Assembly (NCBI GenBank): GCA_030345135.1 | Contig: CP128386.1 | Coordinates: forward strand, 6,431,623 to 6,495,622 | Source: Chitinophagaceae bacterium DXS | GTDB lineage: Bacteria > Bacteroidota > Bacteroidia > Chitinophagales > Chitinophagaceae | Reading direction: 5' to 3' | DNA length: 64,000 nt | Part shown: positions 1 through 7,590 of the stretch, one piece after another | Numbering within the stretch: position 1 is the first letter of the stretch | Layout of the letters: every line of letters begins with the position of its first letter | Translations under genes and position numbers: made by a program | The notes under the pieces: generated by a model | Seen by the model: the letters and a program-made list of their open reading frames with translations, nothing else | Databases searched by the model: none | Told to the model about the DNA's origin: nothing

Positions 1-363
1 GATTTGAAAGGATTATTGGAGCCTACTCAGGAACAACTTTCTCCTATCCTTAGTACGTTGGACGCACAAATACTTGTGTTGAATGTGGACAGGAAGGAAA
101 AAGAATTTGGTCCTGAAACGACTTTTGAAATGCGTGATCTTCATTATTATATGGACCATTTTCGCGCTACCTTCTATTTTACAGAAGATGCTGATACGGT
201 TGAAGGGCTGGAACAGTTTGCTGTAGACAGAAACGCATCACTGATTATAACTATTCACAGGCCAAGTGGATGGTTTGAGCGGATCTTTAAATCAAGCGTA
301 TCTGAACAGCTGGCGTTGCACACATCGATACCGTTGCTTTGTTTATATGAAGAACGCCGATAG
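1..363 (+). CDS. Universal stress protein (UspA family), C-terminal part, cut by the window edge
   Basis: The reading frame is open from the first base, so the true start lies upstream; only about 120 residues are visible. They show the end of a UspA-like Rossmann domain: a strand ILVLNV, a variable middle, then SLIITIHRPSGW followed by SVSEQLALHTSIPLLCL, the usual last strands and helix of Usp proteins where the peptide chain closes over the nucleotide site. Bacteroidota often encode tandem two-domain Usp proteins, and this may be the second domain of one. The classical ATP-binding G-2x-G-9x-G(S/T) motif is degenerate here, so nucleotide binding is doubtful. Role inferred only from family: stress adaptation in the cytoplasm. 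Confidence 0.75.
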   Translation, partial: DLKGLLEPTQEQLSPILSTLDAQILVLNVDRKEKEFGPETTFEMRDLHYYMDHFRATFYFTEDADTVEGLEQFAVDRNASLIITIHRPSGWFERIFKSSVSEQLALHTSIPLLCLYEERR

Positions 364-419
364 GAATTGATTCTTCTACTGATTTGTTTTTCTTTTCCTG
401 CTAATATCTAACCCTCATC

Positions 420-1853
420 ATGAAAAAGGTCTGCCTGTCGTTGTTTACTCTATTGGTTGCATTATTCGGTATTGCTCAAAAACAAATACAAAAAGCGAAT
501 GGCCAGTACATCTCCCCCAAGGATATAGAAGGTTCTGTTAATGACTTGATGAAAGCCGGAGATGTTAATGGAATAGCCATAGCTATGATTAATGATAATG
601 TTCCCTCTTACATAAAAGCATTTGGTTATAGCAATGCTGAAAAAGGCATTCCGCTGGATACTGCATCTGCCATGTATGCTGCATCGCTCGCCAAGCCGCT
701 TTTTGCTTACATCGTAATGCAGCTTGTGGACAAAGGTTTTATTGCCCTTGATAAACCGCTATATACTTATCTGCAGAAACCTTTGCCTGAATATAAAGCT
801 TACGCAGATCTTGCCGGAGACGAACGGTGGAAGTTAATAACTGCCCGGCATTGTCTTACCCATACGACTGGATTTCCAAATTGGCGGCAACTAAATCCCA
901 ATAACAATAATAAGCTGGAGATATTCTTTACACCCGGTTCGCGCTATGCATATTCAGGGGAAGGTTTGTATCTATTGCAAATGGTTGTGGAAGCTATAAC
1001 CGGCAAACATTTGGAAACGCTGGCACAGGAGCAAATATTCGAACCCTTCGGCATGTACAACACAAGTTTTGTGTGGCAGCCTTCTTTTGAAAAAAATTAT
1101 GCAGTCGGTCACAATATGAATGGTGACACCCTTGCGAAGTTCAGGAACAAAGAATCGAATGCAGCAGGCTCGATGGAAACAACCGTTGCCGATTATGCCA
1201 GGTTTTTGTCTGCGGTTTTGCAACATAAAGGATTAAGTGAGCAATCATGGAAAGAAATGTTTTCTCGACAGATAGGCATCTTTACCAGACATCAATTTCC
1301 CTCATTGAACAATGATACAACAAGTGCAAACAGATCTATTCAATTGTCCTATGGGCTCGGCTGGGGATTATTTAATACGCCATACGGAAGTGCTTTTTTT
1401 AAAGAAGGCCATGGTGACGGGTGGGTGCATTACACGATTTGTTTGCCGGATAAAAAATCCGCCTTGCTCATAATGAGCAACAGTGCCAACGGAGAAAGTA
1501 TTTTTAAAGACCTGGTTGATAAACTGGAAGGTGTTTCTATTCCATGGGAATGGGAAGGTTATTATCCTTACAGGAAGCATGTTACGCTTTCAGAATTTGA
1601 ATTGAAGAAGTTTGTGGGTCAATATAAAAATGAGCGCATGCGGGCCATTGTTACGCTTGATAAAGGTGTGCTGAAAGTTGAAGTGCCTGATATGGGATTG
1701 GGAAAAACCAATTTATATGCAGAAAGCGATCATCACTTTTTTATGAAGACAATGGAAGTGGATCTGGAGTTTAGCATTGATGACGATGGTGTTTCGGAAA
1801 AGATACTGGTGAAGGATGAAGGGGAGGAATATGAATTGAGAAGGGTTAAATAG
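420..1853 (+). CDS. Exported serine hydrolase, class C beta-lactamase / penicillin-binding-protein-like
   Basis: A 477-aa protein with an N-terminal signal peptide (hydrophobic run at residues 4-19). The beta-lactamase fold is shown by the S-L-A-K tetrad at residues 89-92 (nucleophile S89, base K92), a Y-S-G at 178-180 in the place of the YxN motif, and an HGDGW segment near residue 337 in the place of the KTG/HTG box. The last ~100 residues form a DUF3471-like C-terminal extension seen in many peptidase S12 proteins. Known members are esterases, D-amino-acid peptidases or carboxypeptidases, and few are real beta-lactamases, so no substrate is claimed. It starts 57 bp after the Usp gene on the same strand and seems to be a separate unit. 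Confidence 0.85.
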   Translation: MKKVCLSLFTLLVALFGIAQKQIQKANGQYISPKDIEGSVNDLMKAGDVNGIAIAMINDNVPSYIKAFGYSNAEKGIPLDTASAMYAASLAKPLFAYIVMQLVDKGFIALDKPLYTYLQKPLPEYKAYADLAGDERWKLITARHCLTHTTGFPNWRQLNPNNNNKLEIFFTPGSRYAYSGEGLYLLQMVVEAITGKHLETLAQEQIFEPFGMYNTSFVWQPSFEKNYAVGHNMNGDTLAKFRNKESNAAGSMETTVADYARFLSAVLQHKGLSEQSWKEMFSRQIGIFTRHQFPSLNNDTTSANRSIQLSYGLGWGLFNTPYGSAFFKEGHGDGWVHYTICLPDKKSALLIMSNSANGESIFKDLVDKLEGVSIPWEWEGYYPYRKHVTLSEFELKKFVGQYKNERMRAIVTLDKGVLKVEVPDMGLGKTNLYAESDHHFFMKTMEVDLEFSIDDDGVSEKILVKDEGEEYELRRVK

Positions 1854-1854
1854 A

Positions 1855-2190
1855 GCCGGACCTGGATTGGCGAATTGCTCCTGCAGAGCAATTTGTCTGG
1901 ACCTGGATTTTAGGGATTAGGGGATTGGCGGGATTTTACGGGCGGACTTTCCCTGGGATTCTTGATTGCATAACAACTCACGAGAAATATAATAAAATCA
2001 AAATGCTGTATTGACTAACGTAAGCAGCCGGAATTAGCAACAGCAATCCCTTCGATCCGGTAAATCCAGATTCACATACCGAAATTAATGGCTAAGCCGT
2101 CAGCATTAATCAAAAGCAATCCAATTAATCCCTCAATCCTAAAAATCCCGGCCCAGACAGTTAATCCGGTAAATCCCGGTCCGGATTGCC
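1855..2190. repeat. Intergenic degenerate AATCC-type repeats, two copies in opposite orientation
   Basis: The 430-bp spacer between the hydrolase and the DinB gene holds no gene. Around 1896-1938 is a string built on GGATTTTAGGGATTAGG words preceded by TGTCTGGACC. Around 2118-2180 is its degenerate reverse complement, made of AATCC words and followed by CCCGGCCCAGACA. The two blocks can pair over roughly 40 nt with mismatches. Similar AAATCCTnAAAATCCTG strings occur between genes in other Bacteroidota and in unrelated phyla (recalled, not checked). A small perfect hairpin, ATTGCTCCTGCAGAGCAAT, lies near 1875. Confidence 0.6.
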
Positions 2191-2286
2191 GTTCATATAA
2201 TTTTATGGCCAGCCCTTTTATTGTACTTAAATCGGCCAGAATCCCGGCCTAATTTAGATCAACCTTTCATTTCAAAACAATTTTTT

Positions 2287-2826
2287 ATGCTAACTGTAAA
2301 AAGAATATTGCCTGTAATAGCGCTGCTGTTTGTTATTGGCGCAAAGGCGCAGAATTCAAAAGACACCACTCTTAGAAGTATTTTATTGAATCAGCTTAAA
2401 TCCACACATAACCAGGCCGAATGGTTTGTTCCTGTCAACAATGCCTTACAGGATCTTACACTGGCTCAGGCCACATGGAAACCATCAGACTCAAGTCATT
2501 CAATAGCCCAGCTTGCGACGCATCTGCTATTTTGGAACAAAGAGGAGCTGAATAAATTTAACGGCATAAAGAATCCGGATTTCAGTGGAAATAATGAAGA
2601 AACGTTTTCCAATCCCGATGAAACAAAATGGAAAGCGGCCATAAAAGAACTGGATGAGGTGTTAACAGGATGGGAAAAAGCAGTTACTGAAGCTGATGAG
2701 GCCAAGCTGCAGAAATGGTATAATATTATTGCGCATATCGGAACGCACAATGCTTATCACACAGGTCAAATTATTTATATAAGAAAACAACAGGGCTCAT
2801 GGAATCCGGAAAAAGGGGTAAAATAG
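2287..2826 (+). CDS. Exported DinB-family protein (four-helix, metal-binding)
   Basis: The start at 2287 is chosen because it opens a clear signal peptide (about 22 residues, ending AKAQ) after an A/T-rich leader; the upstream in-frame ATG at 2221 would place 22 residues lacking signal features before it. The mature protein has the DinB/YfiT helical-bundle pattern. H79 falls in the helix-2 motif QLATHLLFWN, and H154 and H158 fall in THNAYHTGQI, giving the three-histidine metal site. Known relatives are metal-dependent enzymes or thiol (bacillithiol/mycothiol) transferases, but many are uncharacterised, and this one is exported, which is common in Bacteroidota. It stands alone between repeat-rich and empty spacers. 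Confidence 0.8.
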   Translation: MLTVKRILPVIALLFVIGAKAQNSKDTTLRSILLNQLKSTHNQAEWFVPVNNALQDLTLAQATWKPSDSSHSIAQLATHLLFWNKEELNKFNGIKNPDFSGNNEETFSNPDETKWKAAIKELDEVLTGWEKAVTEADEAKLQKWYNIIAHIGTHNAYHTGQIIYIRKQQGSWNPEKGVK

Positions 2827-3020
2827 TGCTTTTGTAATTTTTCTCCTGACCGATTTTAATCTGTCAACTAATAGGGAATTAATGTCTGGTTATTATATTT
2901 GTTGTGCTAAACCTGAAAAGCAGAAAAAATAAGCCCGGGCCTTATTGCAGTCACAAACGTTCAAATTTCATTCTTCTGCCTCAATGGTTCAAACAAAAAA
3001 ATAAAAACTAAACTTAGTTT

Positions 3021-3491
3021 ATGAAACATTTAGCCCTATTACTGGTTGCTTTTTCAGCATCTGTTTGTCTTTTTACATCCTGTACCAAAACAACTACTCC
3101 TCCGGATGATAAGCATCTGACCAAGAAAGAAATTTTGGTTCAAAAACCCTGGCAGGTTGATGAACTTATTCACAACATTGGCGGTATAAACACGCAGTAC
3201 ATCCGCGGTGGAATAAATACGACAGGCATCGATTATAATCTGCTTCGTTTTGTTTTTAAAGCAGATGGTACAGGAAGTCACACAGACCAGTTCGGAAACA
3301 CTTATTCCCTCACCTGGAAGTTTTTGACAGCTGCAGAGCAGGATCTGGAATTGACCGTTAACTTACCTACAACCACAACCTATCAGTGGAATCTTGTTGA
3401 AATTGCTGATAGTACACTTCACGCGACAGTAAAGATTAAGGATAAGTCCGGAGATATATTGGAGTCGTTTCGTATGACACAAGTGAAATAG
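3021..3491 (+). CDS. Small lipoprotein, lipocalin-like, function unknown
   Basis: 156 residues with a lipoprotein signal (LFTSC, acylated Cys near residue 21) followed by a Thr/Pro linker. The remainder, with KPWQVDEL, a FVFKADGTGSH strand turn and LTWKFLTAAEQDLELTV, resembles the small lipocalin-like proteins common in Bacteroidota. In that family a W near the start of the barrel and a FxxDGT turn recur. No catalytic residues are evident. It is expected at the periplasmic or surface face of the outer membrane. It is transcribed towards the next gene, and both share the terminator just downstream. Confidence 0.7.
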   Translation: MKHLALLLVAFSASVCLFTSCTKTTTPPDDKHLTKKEILVQKPWQVDELIHNIGGINTQYIRGGINTTGIDYNLLRFVFKADGTGSHTDQFGNTYSLTWKFLTAAEQDLELTVNLPTTTTYQWNLVEIADSTLHATVKIKDKSGDILESFRMTQVK

Positions 3492-3510
3492 AAGATAAAA
3501 AAGTAAAAAT

Positions 3511-3547
3511 AAAAAAGACGTGCGGTTAAATATCACACGTCTTTTTT
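3511..3547. terminator. Bidirectional rho-independent terminator
   Basis: A 12-bp perfect stem (AAAAAAGACGTG at 3511-3522 against 3536-3547) with a 13-nt loop. The stem's own A-run and T-run supply a U-tract on either strand. It lies between the convergent genes ending at 3491 (+) and 3569 (-). Confidence 0.9.
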
Positions 3548-3568
3548 ATTTCCCATTCGGATAGCCTG

Positions 3569-4141
3569 CTACCCCGGAAACTTAATGCTCGCTCCCAGCT
3601 GCACACCCCTGTTTGCACGCGTTCTGTGATCGTCCAAAGTAATGTCTGTAAGACCTATACCATATCTTACATAAAAGCCCAGCATTCTGTTGGCATCAAT
3701 ACCCATTCCTAAATTCAAAGCTACGTCAGCAGAAGAATAACCATCTTTAATGCCGATCTTATCGCCATCTGCATATTTGAGATTCGCGCCAACATTGAAT
3801 CCCAGTTGTGGTCCGAATTCAAAATAAAATTGTTTCACGGGGTGAACCTGGAACATAAACGGAATTTGTATATAATCAAGCGCAATCGTTCTTTGATCCC
3901 CGTTAATGGTATAGTATCGTTGTCCCATACCTGCGTAAAGTATTTCGGGTTGAATGCTCCAGAACCTGTCAAGCCTTTTATTGAGAAAAACGCCCGCATG
4001 CCCTGTTACCCGGTTGTTTCCGCTTAAATTGCTGAGATCAGTAAAACTCATGCCCCCTTTAATGCCAAATTCTTGTGCTTTTGCAGTGTTTCCCAACAAA
4101 AAGAAACAAATAACAGCCACACTTAAAAACAAATGTTTCAT
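3569..4141 (-). CDS. Outer-membrane beta-barrel porin-family protein (OMP_b-brl_2 type)
   Basis: 190 residues: a signal peptide (residues 1-22, ending AKAQ), then an eight-stranded barrel pattern. It opens with EFGIKGGMSFTDL, continues through SIQPEILYAGMG, YIQIPFMFQVHP and FYFEFGPQLGF, and ends GVQLGASIKFPG with a near-terminal aromatic residue. This is the standard small PorT/OmpX-like barrel of Bacteroidota. Such proteins have no assigned substrate. It is monocistronic, convergent with the lipoprotein gene and divergent from the ThuA-like gene, separated by 96 bp that must hold both promoters. Confidence 0.85.
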   Translation of the reverse strand: MKHLFLSVAVICFFLLGNTAKAQEFGIKGGMSFTDLSNLSGNNRVTGHAGVFLNKRLDRFWSIQPEILYAGMGQRYYTINGDQRTIALDYIQIPFMFQVHPVKQFYFEFGPQLGFNVGANLKYADGDKIGIKDGYSSADVALNLGMGIDANRMLGFYVRYGIGLTDITLDDHRTRANRGVQLGASIKFPG

Positions 4142-4237
4142 AGATGATTTTTAATTCTGATTGCGCCTTAGGCAAACGGTGTGCCAGTTTGTCTACCTGT
4201 GTTGGTTATTTTTCGCACTTAATCATTATATTAAGGC

Positions 4238-4999
4238 ATGAAAAAGCTTTTTGTATGTGCCGTGCTTTTATGTTTATCCTGCTGTAAAAACTTCGCACAA
4301 CAATCCTCTGCCCGCTTTCATGTGCTGGCTATTGCTGAAAACGGAGGACATCATATAGAATATTCGAAAGCCGCTAAGATCTGGTTGAATAAGTTGGCTG
4401 CCGACAGCAGTTTTTCAATCGATTACCTGGAAAATGCGAATAGTATTGATGAGGACTTTCTGGCTAAATATCAGCTGTTTATCCAGTTGGACTATCCTCC
4501 GTATGGATGGCCTGCAAAAGCCGTTACTGCTTTCCAGGATTATATCGAAAAAGGAAAGGGCGGATGGATCGGATTTCATCATGCTTCGCTGTTGGGTGAA
4601 TTTGACGGATATCCCATGTGGCAATGGTTTTCAGCATTTATGGGCGGCATTCGCTGGAAGAATTACATTGAAGGTTTTGCCAAAGCGACTGTAAATGTGG
4701 AAGACAGAAATCACCCCTGTATAAAGGATCTTCCCACTTCTTTCCCGATTGAAAAAGATGAATGGTACACCTATGATAAAAGTCCCCGCCAAAACGTGCA
4801 TGTAATTGCCAGCGTGGATGAGAAAAGTTACCAACCAACCTCGGATATTGTGATGGGAGATCATCCGGTAATTTGGACAAACGAACGTGTTAAGGCCCGG
4901 AATATCTATATTTTTATGGGGCATTCCCCCGACTTGTTTAATAATGCAGCCTATACAACACTTTTTAAAAATGCGATTTTCTGGGCTGCAACAAAATAA
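4238..4999 (+). CDS. Exported ThuA-like domain protein
   Basis: 253 residues with a signal that may be lipidated (LLCLSCC around residues 11-17). The ThuA (trehalose-utilisation-like) fold is recognised by LAIAENGGHH near the first strand, GKGGWIGFHHAS around 104-115, the WYTYDKSP segment, and IYIFMGHSPDLF before the final helix. ThuA-like proteins have a glutamine-amidotransferase-like fold. In Bacteroidota they often accompany sugar oxidoreductases or PVC-type dehydrogenases, but no such neighbour is present here. The stop codon lies 5 bp before the next start, so the two genes are almost certainly co-translated. Confidence 0.85.
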   Translation: MKKLFVCAVLLCLSCCKNFAQQSSARFHVLAIAENGGHHIEYSKAAKIWLNKLAADSSFSIDYLENANSIDEDFLAKYQLFIQLDYPPYGWPAKAVTAFQDYIEKGKGGWIGFHHASLLGEFDGYPMWQWFSAFMGGIRWKNYIEGFAKATVNVEDRNHPCIKDLPTSFPIEKDEWYTYDKSPRQNVHVIASVDEKSYQPTSDIVMGDHPVIWTNERVKARNIYIFMGHSPDLFNNAAYTTLFKNAIFWAATK

Positions 5000-5004
5000 C
5001 GCTT

Positions 5005-5421
5005 ATGGATGAGTATGATTTTAGCGGCGAATGGATTGGATATTATACGCTGTACTATGAAAACAACATATCTAAGGACTACGCCTTTAAAATAAATATG
5101 CAGCTGCAGGATGGTGTGTTAAAAGGCACTTGCGTTGATGATGAAAGCATCATTGTTTTTGACGAGCCCGCAACAATTGACGGCTTTATCGAAGACAATT
5201 TTATCAGCTTCATTAAAAAATATCCTTACGCATGGGCCATGGATGAAAATGGCAAGCCGCTGAAATTTAAAGATGTAGCCTCTTATGAAATTCATTATGC
5301 GGGCAATTTTGAGAACGGAATATTTTCCGGCTATTGGGAGCTGAGTATTGAGGAAGCAAATGAAAACGGGGAAATAAGCAATATCGATTCGCAGGGGACA
5401 TGGCAAATGCGAAAAGTATAA
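5005..5421 (+). CDS. Hypothetical cytoplasmic 138-aa protein coupled to the ThuA-like gene
   Basis: Not recognised as a named family. It has no signal peptide, is acidic, and has an alternating strand pattern: FSGEWIGYYTLYY, FKINMQLQDGVLKGTCVDD, FISFIKKYPYAW, YEIHYAGNFENGIFSGYWEL, GTWQMRKV. That looks like a small antiparallel barrel of lipocalin/FABP type in which a G-x-W opens the first strand and a GxW closes the last. It starts 5 bp after the ThuA-like stop, which argues for a shared transcript and stoichiometric synthesis, yet the partner is exported and this product appears cytosolic. The function is unknown. Confidence 0.75.
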   Translation: MDEYDFSGEWIGYYTLYYENNISKDYAFKINMQLQDGVLKGTCVDDESIIVFDEPATIDGFIEDNFISFIKKYPYAWAMDENGKPLKFKDVASYEIHYAGNFENGIFSGYWELSIEEANENGEISNIDSQGTWQMRKV

Positions 5422-5445
5422 TACTGGTGCTTCTATTTCAGTAAA

Positions 5446-5495
5446 AGGATCGTATTACGCCGAGTGGCGCCAACAGGTTGGCGGGTGAAGATCCT
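5446..5495. terminator. Hairpin between convergent genes, probable terminator
   Basis: An outer stem AGGATC (5446-5451) / GATCCT (5490-5495) encloses an inner perfect stem CGCCAA-cagg-TTGGCG (5468-5483). Read on the minus strand, the structure is followed by TTTTAC, so it best serves the GH5 gene that ends at 5511. The U-tract on the plus strand is weak. Confidence 0.6.
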
Positions 5496-5510
5496 CTCTT
5501 CGCAATGGTC

Positions 5511-6650
5511 TTAATGTTTTTGCAACAGTGCCAATAGCTTTCTGTCTAACTTATAACCATTCCAGTCTTCGTACGCAACATCTGCACGGCCTGAATTCAA
5601 TATACCGAAATCACCAATAAAGTTCCAGATGGCAAAGCCAATGTTGTTTGAGGAAAGAATATCCAGTACATCGCCGAACCAGGCAATAAACACATCGTGC
5701 GGTGTTTTATTCCAGCAACCGCATTCTCCGCAATGAACGCCCACGCCTTTATTGGCAAGATCTATCCACGGCTGATAATACTTTTCAAGCATGGAACGTT
5801 GCAAGTATTGATCGCCAACCTGTCCCGGCCATTTTGGTTCCGGCAAATGCTCGGGATCTTTGTTGGCCCACGGTGCCTTATAGTGAGAGATTGCATGCGG
5901 ATAATAACCACGGCAACTCTGCGCAATGGGTAAGTCTGTTATCTCGGTTATCACGGAATTGCCGACGTTGTTTCCATCAGCAATAACAAGGTGATCGGGA
6001 TTTTCCTTCCGGATTGCCTCCAATGCTCCTTTGGCAACCTTTCTATATACATCGCCTGGTACGGCGCTGGATCTTGAATGTTGATCATTCATATCCTCAC
6101 GCATACTTGGCTCATTCACCAGGTCGAAACTGATCTTCTTTGAAGAAACGTTTTTGTACTTTTTTGCCCACATGTTCCAATGGAAATAAAAAGCTTTTTG
6201 TGCTTCCTCGTCTTTCCACAAATTATATGGCTCATAAAAGCCCGCGTTAATACAATAACCAGGAGCACGATGCAGGTTAAGGCTAACATGAATGTTGTGC
6301 TTGTGCGCCAGCATAACAACATTGTCTATTTCATCAATTGCTTTTGGATTGATCTTGTAGACTTCTTCCGGAGTGATATTGCGTGAACGGTCAAAATCCA
6401 GGTAATAAGGATATGCAATTGGAAGCCTTACAAAGTCAAAACCCCAGTCGTTCATCCATTTAAAATGATCGTCAGTTGTGGGTTGTTTGGTGGGAACACC
6501 ATTTGGGTTGAAAAAGTCAAGTAAATTAAAACCCTTCCATTTAGGAAGTTTGTTTGAGGTCAAAGGAGAAGGTGTGGCTAATACTTTTGCTGACAAGCCA
6601 AGGCCGGCTGCTGCCAGGCTCGTGTTCCTGATAAAGGTTCTTCGTTGCAT
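5511..6650 (-). CDS. Tat-exported glycoside hydrolase family 5 enzyme (cellulase-like)
   Basis: 379 residues. The N-terminus MQRRTFIRNTSLAAAG carries the twin arginine (R3 R4) and a weakly hydrophobic stretch, so Tat export is likely. The GH5 (beta/alpha)8 barrel is shown by KGFNLLDFF at strand 1, FVRLPIAY at 73-80, HVSLNLHRAPGY at 121-132, FDLVNEP with acid/base E180, and VHCGECGCW with nucleophile E309, followed by FAIWNFIGDFG at strand 8. The family cleaves beta-1,4 or related glucans and mannans by retention; the exact substrate cannot be read here. It is a single-gene unit with a perfect 14-bp palindrome 53 bp upstream of the start codon. Tat export of a GH5 suggests folding in the cytoplasm before release. 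Confidence 0.9.
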   Translation of the reverse strand: MQRRTFIRNTSLAAAGLGLSAKVLATPSPLTSNKLPKWKGFNLLDFFNPNGVPTKQPTTDDHFKWMNDWGFDFVRLPIAYPYYLDFDRSRNITPEEVYKINPKAIDEIDNVVMLAHKHNIHVSLNLHRAPGYCINAGFYEPYNLWKDEEAQKAFYFHWNMWAKKYKNVSSKKISFDLVNEPSMREDMNDQHSRSSAVPGDVYRKVAKGALEAIRKENPDHLVIADGNNVGNSVITEITDLPIAQSCRGYYPHAISHYKAPWANKDPEHLPEPKWPGQVGDQYLQRSMLEKYYQPWIDLANKGVGVHCGECGCWNKTPHDVFIAWFGDVLDILSSNNIGFAIWNFIGDFGILNSGRADVAYEDWNGYKLDRKLLALLQKH

Positions 6651-6702
6651 GAACAGTTTGGTTGTATGGTTTCAAAAGCAATCATTAAACAGTTTGCGTT
6701 TG

Positions 6703-6716
6703 GCAAACATGTTTGC
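6703..6716. promoter_or_regulatory. Candidate operator upstream of the GH5 gene
   Basis: GCAAACATGTTTGC is a perfect 14-bp palindrome 53 bp upstream of the GH5 start. A second half-site pair, GTTTG-N7-CAAAC, overlaps it on the left (from about 6692). The size and GCAAAC half-sites resemble LacI-family operators, although the usual central CG is AT here. No regulator gene is adjacent. Confidence 0.45.
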
Positions 6717-6782
6717 ATTAGCTAAATATAACTAAAACTCCGTGGTTAAAGCTAAATTTAAGCTTATAAACAGATCGTTAGC

Positions 6783-6957
6783 ATAAAATTTCGGGGTGAT
6801 ATTGTAAGTTTATAGAAAGGAGGTGAATCGTGAATAGTCAATAGTCAAAGGTTGAGATTTGCGCCAGGTATTTAAGCTTTCACATTGATTCATCAGACGT
6901 GAATCTGTGTAATAAAATTTCCGGGTGGTTATTGTAAGTTTATAGAAAGGAGGTGAA
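6783..6957 (+). repeat. Direct repeat (46 bp, two copies) ending in a full-length Shine-Dalgarno and a mini-ORF
   Basis: Copies at 6783-6828 and 6912-6957 differ at a few positions only. Both run from ATAAAATTTC through ATTGTAAGTTTATAG and end in AGAAAGGAGGTGA, the complement of the expected 3' end of 16S rRNA. Downstream of each copy is a start codon and three more codons before a stop: GTG at 6830-6832 with stop 6842-6844, and ATG at 6957-6959 with stop 6969-6971. No larger gene follows either copy. Confidence 0.65.
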
Positions 6958-7278
6958 TGAGGAAAAAGTAAATGGTGAATCCTGAATCAATGTCGTTTCC
7001 TTAAGAGTCTACAAAAAGCAAAACAAGCCTGAATCAGGTACTTCGTAAATCGTACTTGATCAATCTTAGTGTTTCTTACGGAAACGGTATTGAATCGTGA
7101 ATAGTCATTCGATGTCATTTTCAAATAGAGCGTTTAAATGGCCGATTGTATTTGTTGCGATGATGAGCGTTGAACTTCACGTCGACGCCAGGAGGCATCT
7201 CCCGGTATTCAACATGTTGGTGTTTAGGAAACCTATCCTGTCATACCAATGACAGATTTTATAACAGGTGCAATTTTT
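6840..7278. other. Gene-free spacer with mixed degenerate words
   Basis: No coding region was recognised between the GH5 gene and 7591. Besides the repeats listed separately, it contains GAATAGTC words (6832, 7097) and one copy of the TACTTCGTAAATCGTACTT family (about 7038-7058). Short frames here have no family features. Confidence 0.55.
7178..7211. repeat. Dispersed hairpin word (CGTCGACGCCAGGAGG type), copy 1
   Basis: TTCACGTCGACGCCAGGAGG followed by CATCTCCCGG. It is clearly related to 15369-15402, where the core reads TCACCTCGACGACAGGAGAG followed by GTCTCCCG; in that copy ACCTC and GAGGT can pair. Two diverged copies 8 kb apart in spacers indicate a mobile or amplified element rather than a local duplication. 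Confidence 0.55.
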
Positions 7279-7424
7279 CCCGTAGGGAATTAAGCTCAAT
7301 AGAAATGATTGAATCGAGTGTCTCATAGTCCGTTAGGGATTTAACCAAATAAAATGGGTTAATGTCCTACGAACAATAAGGATCTCATATTTTGAGACTT
7401 CTATTGAGCTTAAAGCCCTACGGG
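7279..7424. repeat. REP/MITE-like nested inverted repeat
   Basis: Outer arms: CCCGTAGGG (7279-7287) plus AAGCTCAATAGAA (7292-7304) pair with TTCTATTGAGCTT (7399-7411) plus CCCTACGGG (7416-7424). An inner arm, CGTTAGGGATTTAACC (7331-7346), pairs imperfectly with 7356-7371. Both arms share a CGTnAGGGAnTTAA core, so the element looks like two palindromic units nested together. There is no gene inside and no target-site duplication was identified. Confidence 0.7.
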
Positions 7425-7590
7425 CTACCAGCAGAAGCGTACTGTCATTTCTTTGATTGTGGCAAGTCAAATTCTCAAATGGAAGTGACGATGTGGGTGC
7501 GGCTTCTGGTTATCTTGTTACACATTTTTATTGTTGAAGCATACTCCTTGCGAACACAGTATCAATTCTTCTAACCTAAATCAGATATAT

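Noticed and set aside
7392-7574. 60-aa plus-strand protein ahead of the DUF4251 gene
   Set aside because: It begins inside the right arm of the inverted-repeat element and has no family features.
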